From the NCBI RefSeq assembly GCF_913777995.1, contig NZ_CAJYVE010000016.1:62001-126000 (forward strand): a DNA stretch of 64,000 nucleotides. The letters run 5' to 3'. A program made the translations under genes and the position numbers. Below are positions 57,289 through 64,000 of this stretch, in pieces. The stretch's first letter is position 1. Every line of letters begins with the position of its first letter. The notes beneath the pieces are model-generated. The model was not told where the DNA came from. It did no database searches and worked only from the letters and a program-made list of their open reading frames with translations. The DNA comes from an uncultured Pseudomonas sp. (GTDB lineage: Bacteria > Pseudomonadota > Gammaproteobacteria > Pseudomonadales > Pseudomonadaceae).

Positions 57289-57304
57289 AGCAAGGCGCGT
57301 GCCC
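57289..57304 (-). promoter_or_regulatory. Sigma-54 promoter of the aldehyde dehydrogenase - RND operon
   Basis: The minus strand reads GGGCACGCGCCTTGCT: GG and GC are 10 bases apart, with CACG after the GG and TTGCT at -12, close to TGGCACG-N4-TTGCW. The predicted start site is near 57278. The gene next door, divergently transcribed, encodes a sigma-54 activator, which makes the match functionally credible. Confidence 0.8.
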
Positions 57305-57360
57305 GCTTCTCGGCAGTACGGGCGTGAAGGCTCTATCTCGGGGCGTAGCAAACCGCAGGT

Positions 57361-57382
57361 AAAAAAGGCCGGCTGTTCGGCC
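57361..57382 (-). terminator. Hairpin with T-run upstream of the sigma-54 promoter
   Basis: On the minus strand GGCCG, a 6-base loop, CGGCC and six T residues form a short intrinsic-terminator-like element. It lies between the two divergent operons and upstream of the sigma-54 promoter, so it would block minus-strand transcription entering from the regulator side. Confidence 0.45.
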
Positions 57383-57458
57383 ACTCGGCGAGATACGCAA
57401 ATGATGAAACTTATGTTAATTACCCCTTCACCCCATGATCATTTCAGCAGGTGAAGGC

Positions 57459-59243
57459 ATGCAGGCTCCCCGGCAACCCGCCAGCGCCCCCTTCCACGAC
57501 TCGGCCGCGGACGACACGCCGATCCGCGGCGACAGCACGCAGTGGCAGGAAACCCAATCACCCACTTCCAGCGAACTGGCCGAATGCCTGTTCTTCTCCC
57601 CCGAAGATGGCCGCATCTGGCTCAACGATCAGCGCATGCTGCTGATGCACAGTTCGTCGTTCGGCGCGCTGCGTCGCGAATTCATCGACCACATGGGTCT
57701 GCAGCGTGCCCGCGGTCTGTTCACGCGCACCGGCTATCAGTCCGGAGCCCGTGACGCGCAACTCATCAGGACCCGCTGGCCGAACGCCGATCGCACTGCG
57801 GTGTTCTTCGCCGGTACTCGGCTGCACAGCCTGGAAGGTATGACCAAGGTCGAACCCCTGCACTTCAAGTTCGATGCCGATTCAGGCTTCTATGAAGGCG
57901 AGTTCCTCTGGCATCACTCGTGCGAGGCCGACGAGCACATCGCGGCGTGCGGCATCGGCCAGGACTCGGCGTGCTGGACCGAGATCGGCTATGCCACCGG
58001 TTATGTCAGCGGCCTGTTCGGGCGCCTGGTGATCTTCCGCGAGGTGGAGTGTCGGGCCATGGGCCACAAGGTCTGCCGGGTGATCGGCAAGACCGCCGAA
58101 CAATGGGGTGACGTCAGTGCCGACCTCGCCTGCCTGTACGCCACTGACAGCAGCGCAGCAGCGCCCACGGCGCCACCGACCGCGCCCCGTGCGCAGGCGG
58201 TGACCACCGACCAACTGGTGCCGATCGGCGCCAGTGCGGCATTCACTGCGGCACGCCATGCCCTGCAACGTGTGGCACCGACACCGGCCACGGTGCTGAT
58301 CGGCGGCGAATCCGGTGCGGGCAAAGAACTGTTCGCCCGCGAGCTACATCGCTTGAGCCCGCGTAGCGAAGCGTCCTTCGTGGCCCTGAACTGCGCCGCG
58401 ATCCCCGAGAACCTGATCGAGGCCGAGCTGTTCGGCGTCGAGCGGGGCGCCTACACCGGCGCCAGCCACTCACGCCCGGGACGCTTCGAACGTGCTCACC
58501 AGGGCACCCTGTTCCTCGACGAGATCGCCTGCCTCAGCCTGCCCGGCCAAGGCAAGCTGCTGCGCGCTCTGCAAGAGCGCGAGGTGGAGCGGGTCGGCGG
58601 TGGCCAGCCGATCCGCGTCGACGTGCGGGTCGTCGCCGCGACCAACGTCGACCTGCGCCAGGAGGTCAAGGCCGGGCGCTTCCGGGAAGATCTGTTCTAT
58701 CGCCTCAATGTGTACCCGATCACCCTGCCGCCCCTGCGCGAGCGCCGCGATGACATCCCGCTGCTCGCCGATGCCTTCCTGACCCGTTACTGCCGCGACT
58801 ATGGGCGCACGCCAGCCGGCCTGACCATGCGCGCACTGAAGGCACTGCTACTGTACGACTTTCCCGGCAACGTCCGGGAACTGCAGAACCTCATCGAACG
58901 CGGCCTGATCGCCAGTGACGAGGGGCGCCCCATTGATCTGGTGCACCTGTTCCACAACGAACCCATGCCGCCGCAACTGTATTCGATCAGCCAGGCCGGC
59001 ACGCTGACTACAGCCGTCGAGGCGCCCGCAAAGGCCGCATCCGGCTCGCTGCTGGAGCGCTTGCAGGCCTTGCAGATCACCCCGGATCTCGACGGGCTGG
59101 AGAAGCGTCTGCTCGACGAAGCACTGGCCAAGGCCGACGGCAACCTGGCCGCCGCCGCACGGCTACTGGGCCTGAGCCGCGCCCAGTTTGCCTACCGGCT
59201 GAAGAAACACGGCAACGGCCAGGCAGCTCAACCTTCCGGTTGA
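57459..59243 (+). CDS. Sigma-54-dependent activator of the XylR/DmpR/AreR type
   Basis: 594 residues. An N-terminal XylR_N plus V4R aromatic-sensing domain ([30 protein letters not shown], then [21 protein letters not shown] and CRAMGHKVC) is followed by an AAA+ domain. The AAA+ part has Walker [10 protein letters not shown], the sigma-54 contact loop GAYTGA (a variant of GAFTGA) and Walker [10 protein letters not shown] Fis-type helix-turn-helix ends the protein ([20 protein letters not shown]). Such regulators bind an aromatic compound directly and then activate RpoN promoters; the divergent operon has one at 57289. The ATG at MQAPRQP was preferred (GGTGA upstream) over one 8 codons earlier. 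Confidence 0.92.
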   Translation: MQAPRQPASAPFHDSAADDTPIRGDSTQWQETQSPTSSELAECLFFSPEDGRIWLNDQRMLLMHSSSFGALRREFIDHMGLQRARGLFTRTGYQSGARDAQLIRTRWPNADRTAVFFAGTRLHSLEGMTKVEPLHFKFDADSGFYEGEFLWHHSCEADEHIAACGIGQDSACWTEIGYATGYVSGLFGRLVIFREVECRAMGHKVCRVIGKTAEQWGDVSADLACLYATDSSAAAPTAPPTAPRAQAVTTDQLVPIGASAAFTAARHALQRVAPTPATVLIGGESGAGKELFARELHRLSPRSEASFVALNCAAIPENLIEAELFGVERGAYTGASHSRPGRFERAHQGTLFLDEIACLSLPGQGKLLRALQEREVERVGGGQPIRVDVRVVAATNVDLRQEVKAGRFREDLFYRLNVYPITLPPLRERRDDIPLLADAFLTRYCRDYGRTPAGLTMRALKALLLYDFPGNVRELQNLIERGLIASDEGRPIDLVHLFHNEPMPPQLYSISQAGTLTTAVEAPAKAASGSLLERLQALQITPDLDGLEKRLLDEALAKADGNLAAAARLLGLSRAQFAYRLKKHGNGQAAQPSG

Positions 59244-59303
59244 TACCCGCCCGGCCTGCCGCATTGCACCATCGTGCTCATCACCTCCCAAGGAAACCAC
59301 CCG

Positions 59304-60128
59304 ATGAGCACCCATCAAGACTGGATCACCGTCGGCGCCCTGGCCGACGGCTTCGCCCCCGAAGCATTCATTCTGCCCAACCTGGCCGAGCTGGCCGGTC
59401 GCGCCTTCGAGCTGCACTTCGCCAACGGCTGGCGCATCAGCCATCGCTTCGACGCCGCACAGGTGCACTGGCAGGCGGCCGACGGCCACAGCCAGGGCAG
59501 CGCGACCTACCGGGCCACCTCGCTGCGCAATGGCATCTACCTGGTGGACTTTCTCAAGCACGAAGACGGCCGGGACTGGTCGATCAGCCTGGTGCTCGAC
59601 ACCCTCAGCGCTTCGTTCACGGCGGTGATCGGCGGTCTGCCGGACCAGGCCACCACCCATGAGGGGCTGTACCACCGCGCCCTGGCCGGCAAGCCACTCA
59701 CCGGAGTGCAGGTGCAGTTCCTGCACGGCAGCCTGGACACGCCCTGGCGCGAAGGCGCCTGTCCGCATGCGCCCACCCTCGAGCTGGTGGGCCTGCGCAA
59801 CCTGTACCGCTACAGCCCCACCGAGGTCTACGAGCACGTCTACCTGAACGGCGACTATTACAGCTGGCAGTGCCTGCGTGGTGTCGAGAAAGGCCTGTGC
59901 GACACCGACCGCGCGCACTATTACAAACTTGCCGAGCAACTCTACCTGTTCGTCTGGCGGGAAAAGATCGTCCCGACCCTGGGCCTGATCGTCATCGACC
60001 TGCAGCAGCACCGCAGCGACGGCAAGATCTTCGGCTACGCCGGTGACCGCTTCGACACCCTGAGCAATTTCCCGGTGGCCTCCTATTGCCGGGTGCTCAA
60101 CACCACGGAGTACGGCCTCGATGACTAG
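59304..60128 (+). CDS. MoaF-domain protein
   Basis: 274 residues with the MoaF N-terminal (about 10-110, RAFELHFANGWRISHRFD) and C-terminal (about 140-270, YEHVYLNGDYYSWQCLRGVEKGLCDTD) domains. MoaF was named from molybdenum-cofactor operons of Arthrobacter, but no moa genes are here. The N-terminal domain is predicted to be a lipocalin-like barrel, so a small-molecule binding or lyase role in the aromatic pathway is possible. It has AAGGA 9 bases before the ATG, and the stop codon overlaps the following SDR gene by 8 bases. Confidence 0.85.
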   Translation: MSTHQDWITVGALADGFAPEAFILPNLAELAGRAFELHFANGWRISHRFDAAQVHWQAADGHSQGSATYRATSLRNGIYLVDFLKHEDGRDWSISLVLDTLSASFTAVIGGLPDQATTHEGLYHRALAGKPLTGVQVQFLHGSLDTPWREGACPHAPTLELVGLRNLYRYSPTEVYEHVYLNGDYYSWQCLRGVEKGLCDTDRAHYYKLAEQLYLFVWREKIVPTLGLIVIDLQQHRSDGKIFGYAGDRFDTLSNFPVASYCRVLNTTEYGLDD

Positions 60129-60909
60129 GACCGTGCTGATCACCGGCGCCGGCAGCGGGATCGGTGCCGCGTGCGCCCGGCGCCTGGCCGAGGACGGTGT
60201 CGGCCTGGTGCTAGTGGGGCGGCGCCGTGAGGCGCTGCAGCAGGTCGCCGAGCAGACCGGCGGCCTGGTGCTGGCGGGCGATGCCGCCTGCCCACAGACC
60301 TGGAACGGCTTCATCGAGCAGGTGCGCGAGCACTGCGGCGGGCTCGATGCCCTGCTGGCCTGCGCCGGCGGTCATGGCCTGGGCAGTGCCACGCAGACCA
60401 GCCCGGCAACCTGGGAAGCCGCCCTGCGCAGCAACCTCGACAGCGCCTTCTACAGCGCCAGGGCCTGCCTGCCGTTGTTGGCCGAGCGTCGCGGCAGCAT
60501 CGTGTTGCTCGGATCCATCGCCTCTCTGGCCGCCGGCCCGGAGGTGTGCGGCTACACCACCGCCAAGCATGCCTTGCTCGGCCTGAACCGCTCCCTGGCG
60601 CGTGACTATGGTGCGCAGGGTGTACGGGTCAATTGCGTATGCCCCGGCTGGGTCCGCACGCCAATGGCCGACGAAGAGATGCAACTGCTGATGCAGCACT
60701 ACGCCGAAGACCTGGACACCGCCTACGCCCGGGTCACCGCCGACGTGCCGCTACGTCGCCCCGCCCTGCCGGAGGAAATCGCCAGCCTGTGCCGCTTCCT
60801 GATCAGCGACGAGGCCAGCATCCTCACGGGCACGACCCTGGTCGCCGACGGCGGCTCGAGCATCGTCGACGTACCGACACTGGCCTACACACGCTTGGGA
60901 GGTACCTGA
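60121..60909 (+). CDS. Short-chain dehydrogenase/reductase
   Basis: 262 residues, classical SDR: TGAGSGIGAA cofactor motif at 9-18, CAGG, Ser132, Tyr145-x3-Lys149 (GYTTAKHAL) and the VNCVCPGWVRTPM segment. The cofactor is probably NAD(P). Its start lies inside the end of the MoaF gene, and its stop shares one base with the next SDR, so all three are translated as a unit. The substrate is unknown; it is likely a secondary alcohol or ketone in the aromatic pathway. Confidence 0.9.
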   Translation: MTRTVLITGAGSGIGAACARRLAEDGVGLVLVGRRREALQQVAEQTGGLVLAGDAACPQTWNGFIEQVREHCGGLDALLACAGGHGLGSATQTSPATWEAALRSNLDSAFYSARACLPLLAERRGSIVLLGSIASLAAGPEVCGYTTAKHALLGLNRSLARDYGAQGVRVNCVCPGWVRTPMADEEMQLLMQHYAEDLDTAYARVTADVPLRRPALPEEIASLCRFLISDEASILTGTTLVADGGSSIVDVPTLAYTRLGGT

Positions 60910-61670
60910 TGCTGGATTTCACTCACCAGACCGTACTGGTCACCGGCGGTGCTCAGGGCATTGGCCAGGCCATCGTCGAAGCCTTCAGCCAGCGCGGCGC
61001 GCGGGTGGTGATCGCCGACCTCAACCTCGGTGCCGCGCAAGCGCTGGCCGACAGCTTGCAGCGCCAGGGTCGCCCGGCCGAAGCACGCCAGGTGGACCTG
61101 GCCGACGGCCAGGCGATCACTGGACTGCTGGGCAACCTGGAGCGACTCGATGTGCTGGTGCACAACGCCGCTTATTTTCCTCTCACGCCGCTGGAACAGA
61201 TCACCCCGGCAATTCTGCAGCGCACCCTGGACGTCAACCTGGCGGCGCTGTTCTGGTTGACCCAGGCGGCTTTGCCGCTGTTCAAGCGTCAGGGTGCCGG
61301 CAACATCCTGGTCACCTCGTCGGTGACCGGCCCTCGGGTGGCCTTTCCGGGCCTGAGCCATTACGCCGCCTCCAAGGCCGGGGTCAATGGTTTCATTCGT
61401 AGCGCGGCACTGGAGCTGGCGCCGCATGGCGTGAGGGTCAACGGGGTGGAACCCGGGATGATCGCCACGCCCGCGATGGGCAACCTCGGCGACCAGACGC
61501 TCAGCCAGCGCATCGCCAATGCCGTGCCACTTGGCCGGCTCGGCGCGCCGGCCGACATTGCCGGGGCCATGCTCTACCTCGCCTCGGACCTGGCCGGCTA
61601 TGTCACCGGCCAGACCCTCATCGTCGACGGCGGCGCCACCTTGCCGGAAACCCTGGCAAGCCTGGACTGA
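60909..61670 (+). CDS. Short-chain dehydrogenase/reductase
   Basis: 253 residues, classical SDR with TGGAQGIGQA (12-21), NAA at 86-88, Ser137/138, Tyr152-x3-Lys156 (HYAASKAG) and VNGVEPGMIATPAM. Asp37 after the second strand (IADLN) favours NAD over NADP. The ATG overlaps the previous stop (TGATG). It is a third SDR in the locus and not close to the CalA-type enzyme. Confidence 0.9.
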   Translation: MLDFTHQTVLVTGGAQGIGQAIVEAFSQRGARVVIADLNLGAAQALADSLQRQGRPAEARQVDLADGQAITGLLGNLERLDVLVHNAAYFPLTPLEQITPAILQRTLDVNLAALFWLTQAALPLFKRQGAGNILVTSSVTGPRVAFPGLSHYAASKAGVNGFIRSAALELAPHGVRVNGVEPGMIATPAMGNLGDQTLSQRIANAVPLGRLGAPADIAGAMLYLASDLAGYVTGQTLIVDGGATLPETLASLD

Positions 61671-61776
61671 GCCGGGCTGGCCCTGGCACGCAGTGACAAC
61701 GTCGGGGTCAGCCAGGGACAAGACAACCGCTGGCAGCCGGTTGTCCAATGACCCGCATTCACACAGGAGTGCACCC

Positions 61777-62142
61777 ATGGCATTGACGGTAATAGAGAAG
61801 CACGTCCGGCTCGCTGACCTCGAGCCCTGGGGCGACGTCACGGACTTGGGGGCGGAACGGCTCGAAGGCGAGGTCAGGATCTTCGGCCGGATGACCTCAG
61901 GCACGCCGGACGATGCCGTGAGCAGCGGTTACTTTGGCGCCACTCAGGGCCGCTTCCGCATGGTCTACCCCTTCGACGAACACGCCACCGTGGTGACCGG
62001 AGAACTACAGCTGACCGATGAAAGTACCGGCCAGACCAGTCGTTACCAGGCCGGCGACAGCTGGTTCGTGACCAAAGGCACGCCAGTGCTCTGGGAAGTG
62101 CTCAGCGCCAGCTTCGTGAAGCACTACTTCGCCGTCGCCTGA
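61777..62142 (+). CDS. Small cupin-domain protein
   Basis: 121 residues, a single cupin_3-like barrel (GRFRMVYPFDEHATVVTGELQLTDE, YQAGDSWFVTKGTPVLWEVL). Only one histidine lies in the usual metal-binding strands, so metal binding is uncertain. AGGAG is 8 bases before the ATG. It is the last gene of the plus-strand operon and is followed by a strong terminator. Function unknown; small cupins often accompany oxidative catabolic pathways. Confidence 0.82.
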   Translation: MALTVIEKHVRLADLEPWGDVTDLGAERLEGEVRIFGRMTSGTPDDAVSSGYFGATQGRFRMVYPFDEHATVVTGELQLTDESTGQTSRYQAGDSWFVTKGTPVLWEVLSASFVKHYFAVA

Positions 62143-62160
62143 ACAGGCTGGAGTGAAAGA

Positions 62161-62195
62161 AAAACACCCCGACGGCAGGCCGGTCGGGGTGTTTT
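62161..62195. terminator. Bidirectional Rho-independent terminator
   Basis: AAAACACCCCGAC and GTCGGGGTGTTTT form a 13-bp stem with A and T runs at the ends. It terminates the cupin operon on the plus strand and the gene ending at 62204 on the minus strand. Confidence 0.92.
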
Positions 62196-62203
62196 GCCTG
62201 GCT

Positions 62204-62593
62204 TCAGCCCTTGGCCGCGACCTGCGCCTCGGCCGTTTGCGGGTAGGCATATTCGAACACCCGCACCACTTCCGAGGCATGCCAGGCCGCCGCCGCGGTG
62301 CCGTCCGATGGCCCACTGAAGCGTCCCAGCCGCTCGGCACACTCGAAGAAACCGGTGCGCGGCAGACGGCTGGCACCCTGGCTGATCACCAATGAACTGC
62401 GCAGCGGCTGCTCGGCCTTGGCGTCCAGGGCGGCGAGGTATTCAAGGGCGGCGGTGAGGGTCTGCATGGCCGGGCTGGGCAGTTGCAGACGCTCCAGCAG
62501 CGCACGATAGGTGACCAGATGACGTTGATGACGGGCCTGGTCCAGCTCGCTCAGCAACTGTTCCCAGTTCTGGCGGCTGATACGCACGCTCAT
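62204..62593 (-). CDS. Hypothetical protein paired with an XRE regulator
   Basis: 129 residues, helical N-terminal half (WEQLLSELDQARHQRHLVTYRALLERL) and a C-terminal segment with LRSSLVISQG, RTGFFECAERLG and AAWHASEVVRVFEYA. I do not recognise a named family. Its ATG overlaps the stop of the XRE gene (ATGA), so the two are coupled. Confidence 0.75.
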   Translation of the reverse strand: MSVRISRQNWEQLLSELDQARHQRHLVTYRALLERLQLPSPAMQTLTAALEYLAALDAKAEQPLRSSLVISQGASRLPRTGFFECAERLGRFSGPSDGTAAAAWHASEVVRVFEYAYPQTAEAQVAAKG

Positions 62594-62925
62594 GAGTCAC
62601 CCCGCCAGCCGGCCACCCCCAGGTGCCAGGCCAGGCTGCGCTTGATCGCGGCATCAGGTTCGCGGGTGCCGTTTTCGATCAGCTCAAGGTAGGACGGGCT
62701 GATGCCCACCGAACGGGCCAGGCTGGCCGGTTCCAGACCCTTGGCCTGGCGCAGCGCCGCCACCTGGTCGAAACCGGGCAGTTCGGCACTGGCCGGTGGC
62801 GCAGCGGCAGCTGCCGACGCAGAGGGTTGGGCGACCCCGGCAGCCTTCAGCAGCGCCTGATACTGTGCCCAAGGCAGCACGGCGTATTCGGGCTCGCCGT
62901 CACGAGAAATGACCTGAAGATCCAT
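62590..62925 (-). CDS. XRE-family helix-turn-helix protein
   Basis: 111 residues. The N-terminal about 35 residues (MDLQVISRDGEPEYAVLPWAQYQALL) resemble the start of Phd/YefM-type antitoxin-like proteins. An Ala-rich linker leads to an XRE helix-turn-helix (VAALRQAKGLEPASLARSVGISPSYLELIENG, read in pieces). It probably binds its own promoter. It could regulate the downstream partner as a toxin-antitoxin-like pair, but that is unproven. Confidence 0.8.
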   Translation of the reverse strand: MDLQVISRDGEPEYAVLPWAQYQALLKAAGVAQPSASAAAAAPPASAELPGFDQVAALRQAKGLEPASLARSVGISPSYLELIENGTREPDAAIKRSLAWHLGVAGWRGDS

Positions 62926-63035
62926 ACGACCCCCTGTGCTGGATGTGGACTTATCAAGAAAATATGGCCCACATCTTAACAGTGCACGAGGGGGTCTTGC
63001 CCACCCGCCCGTGCCGGACGGATGGCGTCGGAACC

Positions 63036-63488
63036 TCAGGCCTTGCCTTTTTCCTGCTCCAGCAGCGCCTGAGTGGCCGGCAGGCGCTCGACCACCACGA
63101 GTTTTTCCGGGGGTTGCTGGTCACGCCAGGCGCGGAAGGCATCCAGTTCGTCAGTGAGGTGCTTCATGATCCAGGCGAGCACGGCGACGTCATCGAGCAT
63201 GCCAAGGCCGGGTATCCAGTCTGGAATGGCATCCAGCGGACTGAGGAAATACATCAGGCCGGCGACGATGGAAACGATGGCCTTGGTGCTGATGGCACGG
63301 TACTCACCCCGCCAATAGGCCAGGCACAAGGCCTGCAACAGGCGCAGATCATCCTTGATGCGTCCTAGGCGGCTGCCTTCGCTAGAGCCCTTGCGGGCCA
63401 CGGCGAACAGCAGCGCCGGCAGACGTCCGGCGGCCAGCAGGCGGCGTGCACCGGGCAGGAAACGAACGAAGTTCCAGGGGCCTTTCAT
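63036..63488 (-). CDS. YkvA-family (DUF1232) membrane protein
   Basis: 150 residues. The DUF1232 signature is a hydrophobic segment followed by FLSPLDAIPDWIPGLGMLDDVAVL, with basic flanks. The start MKGPWNFVRFL has GGAG 6 bases upstream. YkvA proteins are small inner-membrane proteins of unknown function. The gene lies alone between the XRE pair and the intergenic region with DnaA-box-like sites. Confidence 0.85.
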   Translation of the reverse strand: MKGPWNFVRFLPGARRLLAAGRLPALLFAVARKGSSEGSRLGRIKDDLRLLQALCLAYWRGEYRAISTKAIVSIVAGLMYFLSPLDAIPDWIPGLGMLDDVAVLAWIMKHLTDELDAFRAWRDQQPPEKLVVVERLPATQALLEQEKGKA

Positions 63489-63570
63489 GGTCACTCCCAT
63501 CTGGCACCGCAACAGCGACGTACCGGTCGCCGCCTCGGGCGCTGCGTATGAACATTGGATGTGTGTCATG

Positions 63571-63593
63571 TTATCCACATATTTTGTGGATAA
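63571..63593. promoter_or_regulatory. Inverted pair of consensus DnaA boxes
   Basis: TTATCCACA (63571-63579) and its complement TGTGGATAA (63585-63593) are both exact DnaA-box consensus sequences, separated by 5 bases. Binding by DnaA has not been shown; the palindrome could also be a site for another factor. Confidence 0.55.
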
Positions 63594-63694
63594 CCTTGTG
63601 AACAGCCGTGTTTTTCCCGCCTGAGTGCCCCGGACTACGGGGGTCGCCTTCAAATCGGGCGTTTTTTGGCCACCGGAAAAGTCCTGTTAAAACG

Positions 63695-63708
63695 TTGACT
63701 TAGCTCAA
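63695..63708. promoter_or_regulatory. ANR/FNR-like palindrome
   Basis: TTGACTTAGCTCAA fits TTGAN-N4-NTCAA, the ANR/Dnr box of Pseudomonas, with the second half one base off the usual ATCAA. Confidence 0.4.
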
Positions 63709-63796
63709 GGGGCGCTGGCCCGATTGTCAGACAGAAGCTTTACGGGGTGCCTGGTAGTGGGACTGCACCGAGCATAAAGCGTTCGCCCGGAAAGCA

Positions 63797-63822
63797 AAAC
63801 GCCCCGCGATGCGGGGCGTTTC
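63797..63822 (-). terminator. Rho-independent terminator of the FKBP gene
   Basis: AACGCCCCGC and GCGGGGCGTT pair in a 10-bp stem with a 3-base loop, followed on the minus strand by GTTTTGCTTT. It begins 17 bases after the FKBP stop codon. Confidence 0.88.
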
Positions 63823-63838
63823 GAGTGACAGGCCAGAA

Positions 63839-64000
63839 TTACTTCTTGGCCTGGTCTTTCTTGGCGGGTGCTTCGGCCGGAGCGGCCTCTTCTTCCTCGT
63901 CAGCGGCACCGGCTGGAGCAGCGGACGGATCCTTGATACCCAGCAGTTCCAGGTCGAAGATCAGCACGGAGTTGGCCGGAATCACCGGGCTCGGGCTCTG
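63839..64000 (-). CDS. FKBP-type peptidyl-prolyl isomerase (5' part outside window)
   Basis: Only the last 53 codons are in the window. The segment PSPVIPANSVLIFDLELLGIK is the final strand of the FKBP fold. It is followed by an Ala/Glu/Lys-rich tail (DEEEEAAPAEAPAKKDQAKK) that is probably disordered. The family catalyses proline isomerisation during protein folding; which FKBP subgroup this is cannot be judged from the C-terminus. Confidence 0.85.
   Translation of the reverse strand, partial: QSPSPVIPANSVLIFDLELLGIKDPSAAPAGAADEEEEAAPAEAPAKKDQAKK

Larger units (their letters stand above)
63489..63838. other. 350-base intergenic region with DnaA-box pair and ANR-like site
   Basis: Between YkvA and the FKBP gene lies no convincing open frame. 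It holds the inverted DnaA-box pair (63571-63593), an ANR/FNR-like palindrome (63695-63708) and the FKBP terminator (63797-63822). Confidence 0.6.

Noticed and set aside
57435-57458. Earlier ATG of the sigma-54 activator
   Set aside because: It has no ribosome binding site; the ATG at 57459 does, although eight extra residues cannot be strictly excluded.
59233-59262. Sigma-54-like sequence before the MoaF gene
   Set aside because: The spacing between GG and GC is 11, not 10 bases, so it is unlikely to be an RpoN promoter.

Overview
The window looks like a chromosomal segment of a fluorescent Pseudomonas, most likely of the P. putida group. Three things suggest this: the high-GC coding style, a flgBCDE / flgFGHIJKL / cheVR / flgAMN flagellar layout with sigma-54 and sigma-28 promoters as in this genus, and pob and hpa aromatic catabolism genes under AraC- and MarR-type regulators. 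This is inference from gene content; no rRNA, tRNA, CRISPR array, insertion sequence or prophage was seen.

Region 1 (1-19906) is flagellar. On the minus strand lie a large glycosyltransferase (cut by the window edge), flgL-K-J-I-H-G-F, flgE-D-C-B, cheR and cheV. On the plus strand lie flgA, flgM, flgN and the c-di-GMP brake flgZ (ycgR). A small exported protein of unknown function sits between the flgF and flgB operons. Sigma-54 promoters are readable before flgF and flgB, and a FliA promoter before flgM.

Region 2 (19999-34415) holds an MFS transporter and a glutamine-synthetase-like polyamine or amine ligase. Next is a sugar-modification cassette (VioA-like aminotransferase, zinc-ribbon methyltransferase, 1174-residue glycosyltransferase, hexapeptide acetyltransferase) that probably builds and attaches the flagellin glycan. 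A soluble histidine kinase / TPR response regulator pair, an SH3-domain membrane protein and the nucleosidase ppnN follow.

Region 3 (34470-47585) is aromatic catabolism. pobR/pobA convert 4-hydroxybenzoate to protocatechuate. After an MFS transporter come hpaR, hpaA and the homoprotocatechuate meta-cleavage operon hpaG1-G2-E-D-F-X-H-I. The 4-hydroxyphenylacetate hydroxylase hpaBC is not in the window.

Region 4 (47671-62142) is the most intriguing. A LuxR-type regulator faces a six-gene minus-strand operon: aldehyde dehydrogenase, coniferyl-alcohol-dehydrogenase-like SDR, DUF1302 outer-membrane protein, DUF1329 periplasmic protein, YCF48/BNR propeller and RND/MMPL inner-membrane pump. The operon has a sigma-54 promoter. 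The adjacent divergent operon encodes a XylR/AreR-type sigma-54 activator, a MoaF-domain protein, two more SDRs and a cupin. Together they suggest an inducible pathway that moves a hydrophobic aromatic alcohol, ester or ether across the envelope and oxidises it.

Region 5 (62204-64000) has an XRE-regulator gene pair, a YkvA-family membrane protein, an intergenic region with an inverted pair of consensus DnaA boxes and an ANR-like site, and the C-terminus of an FKBP-type prolyl isomerase.
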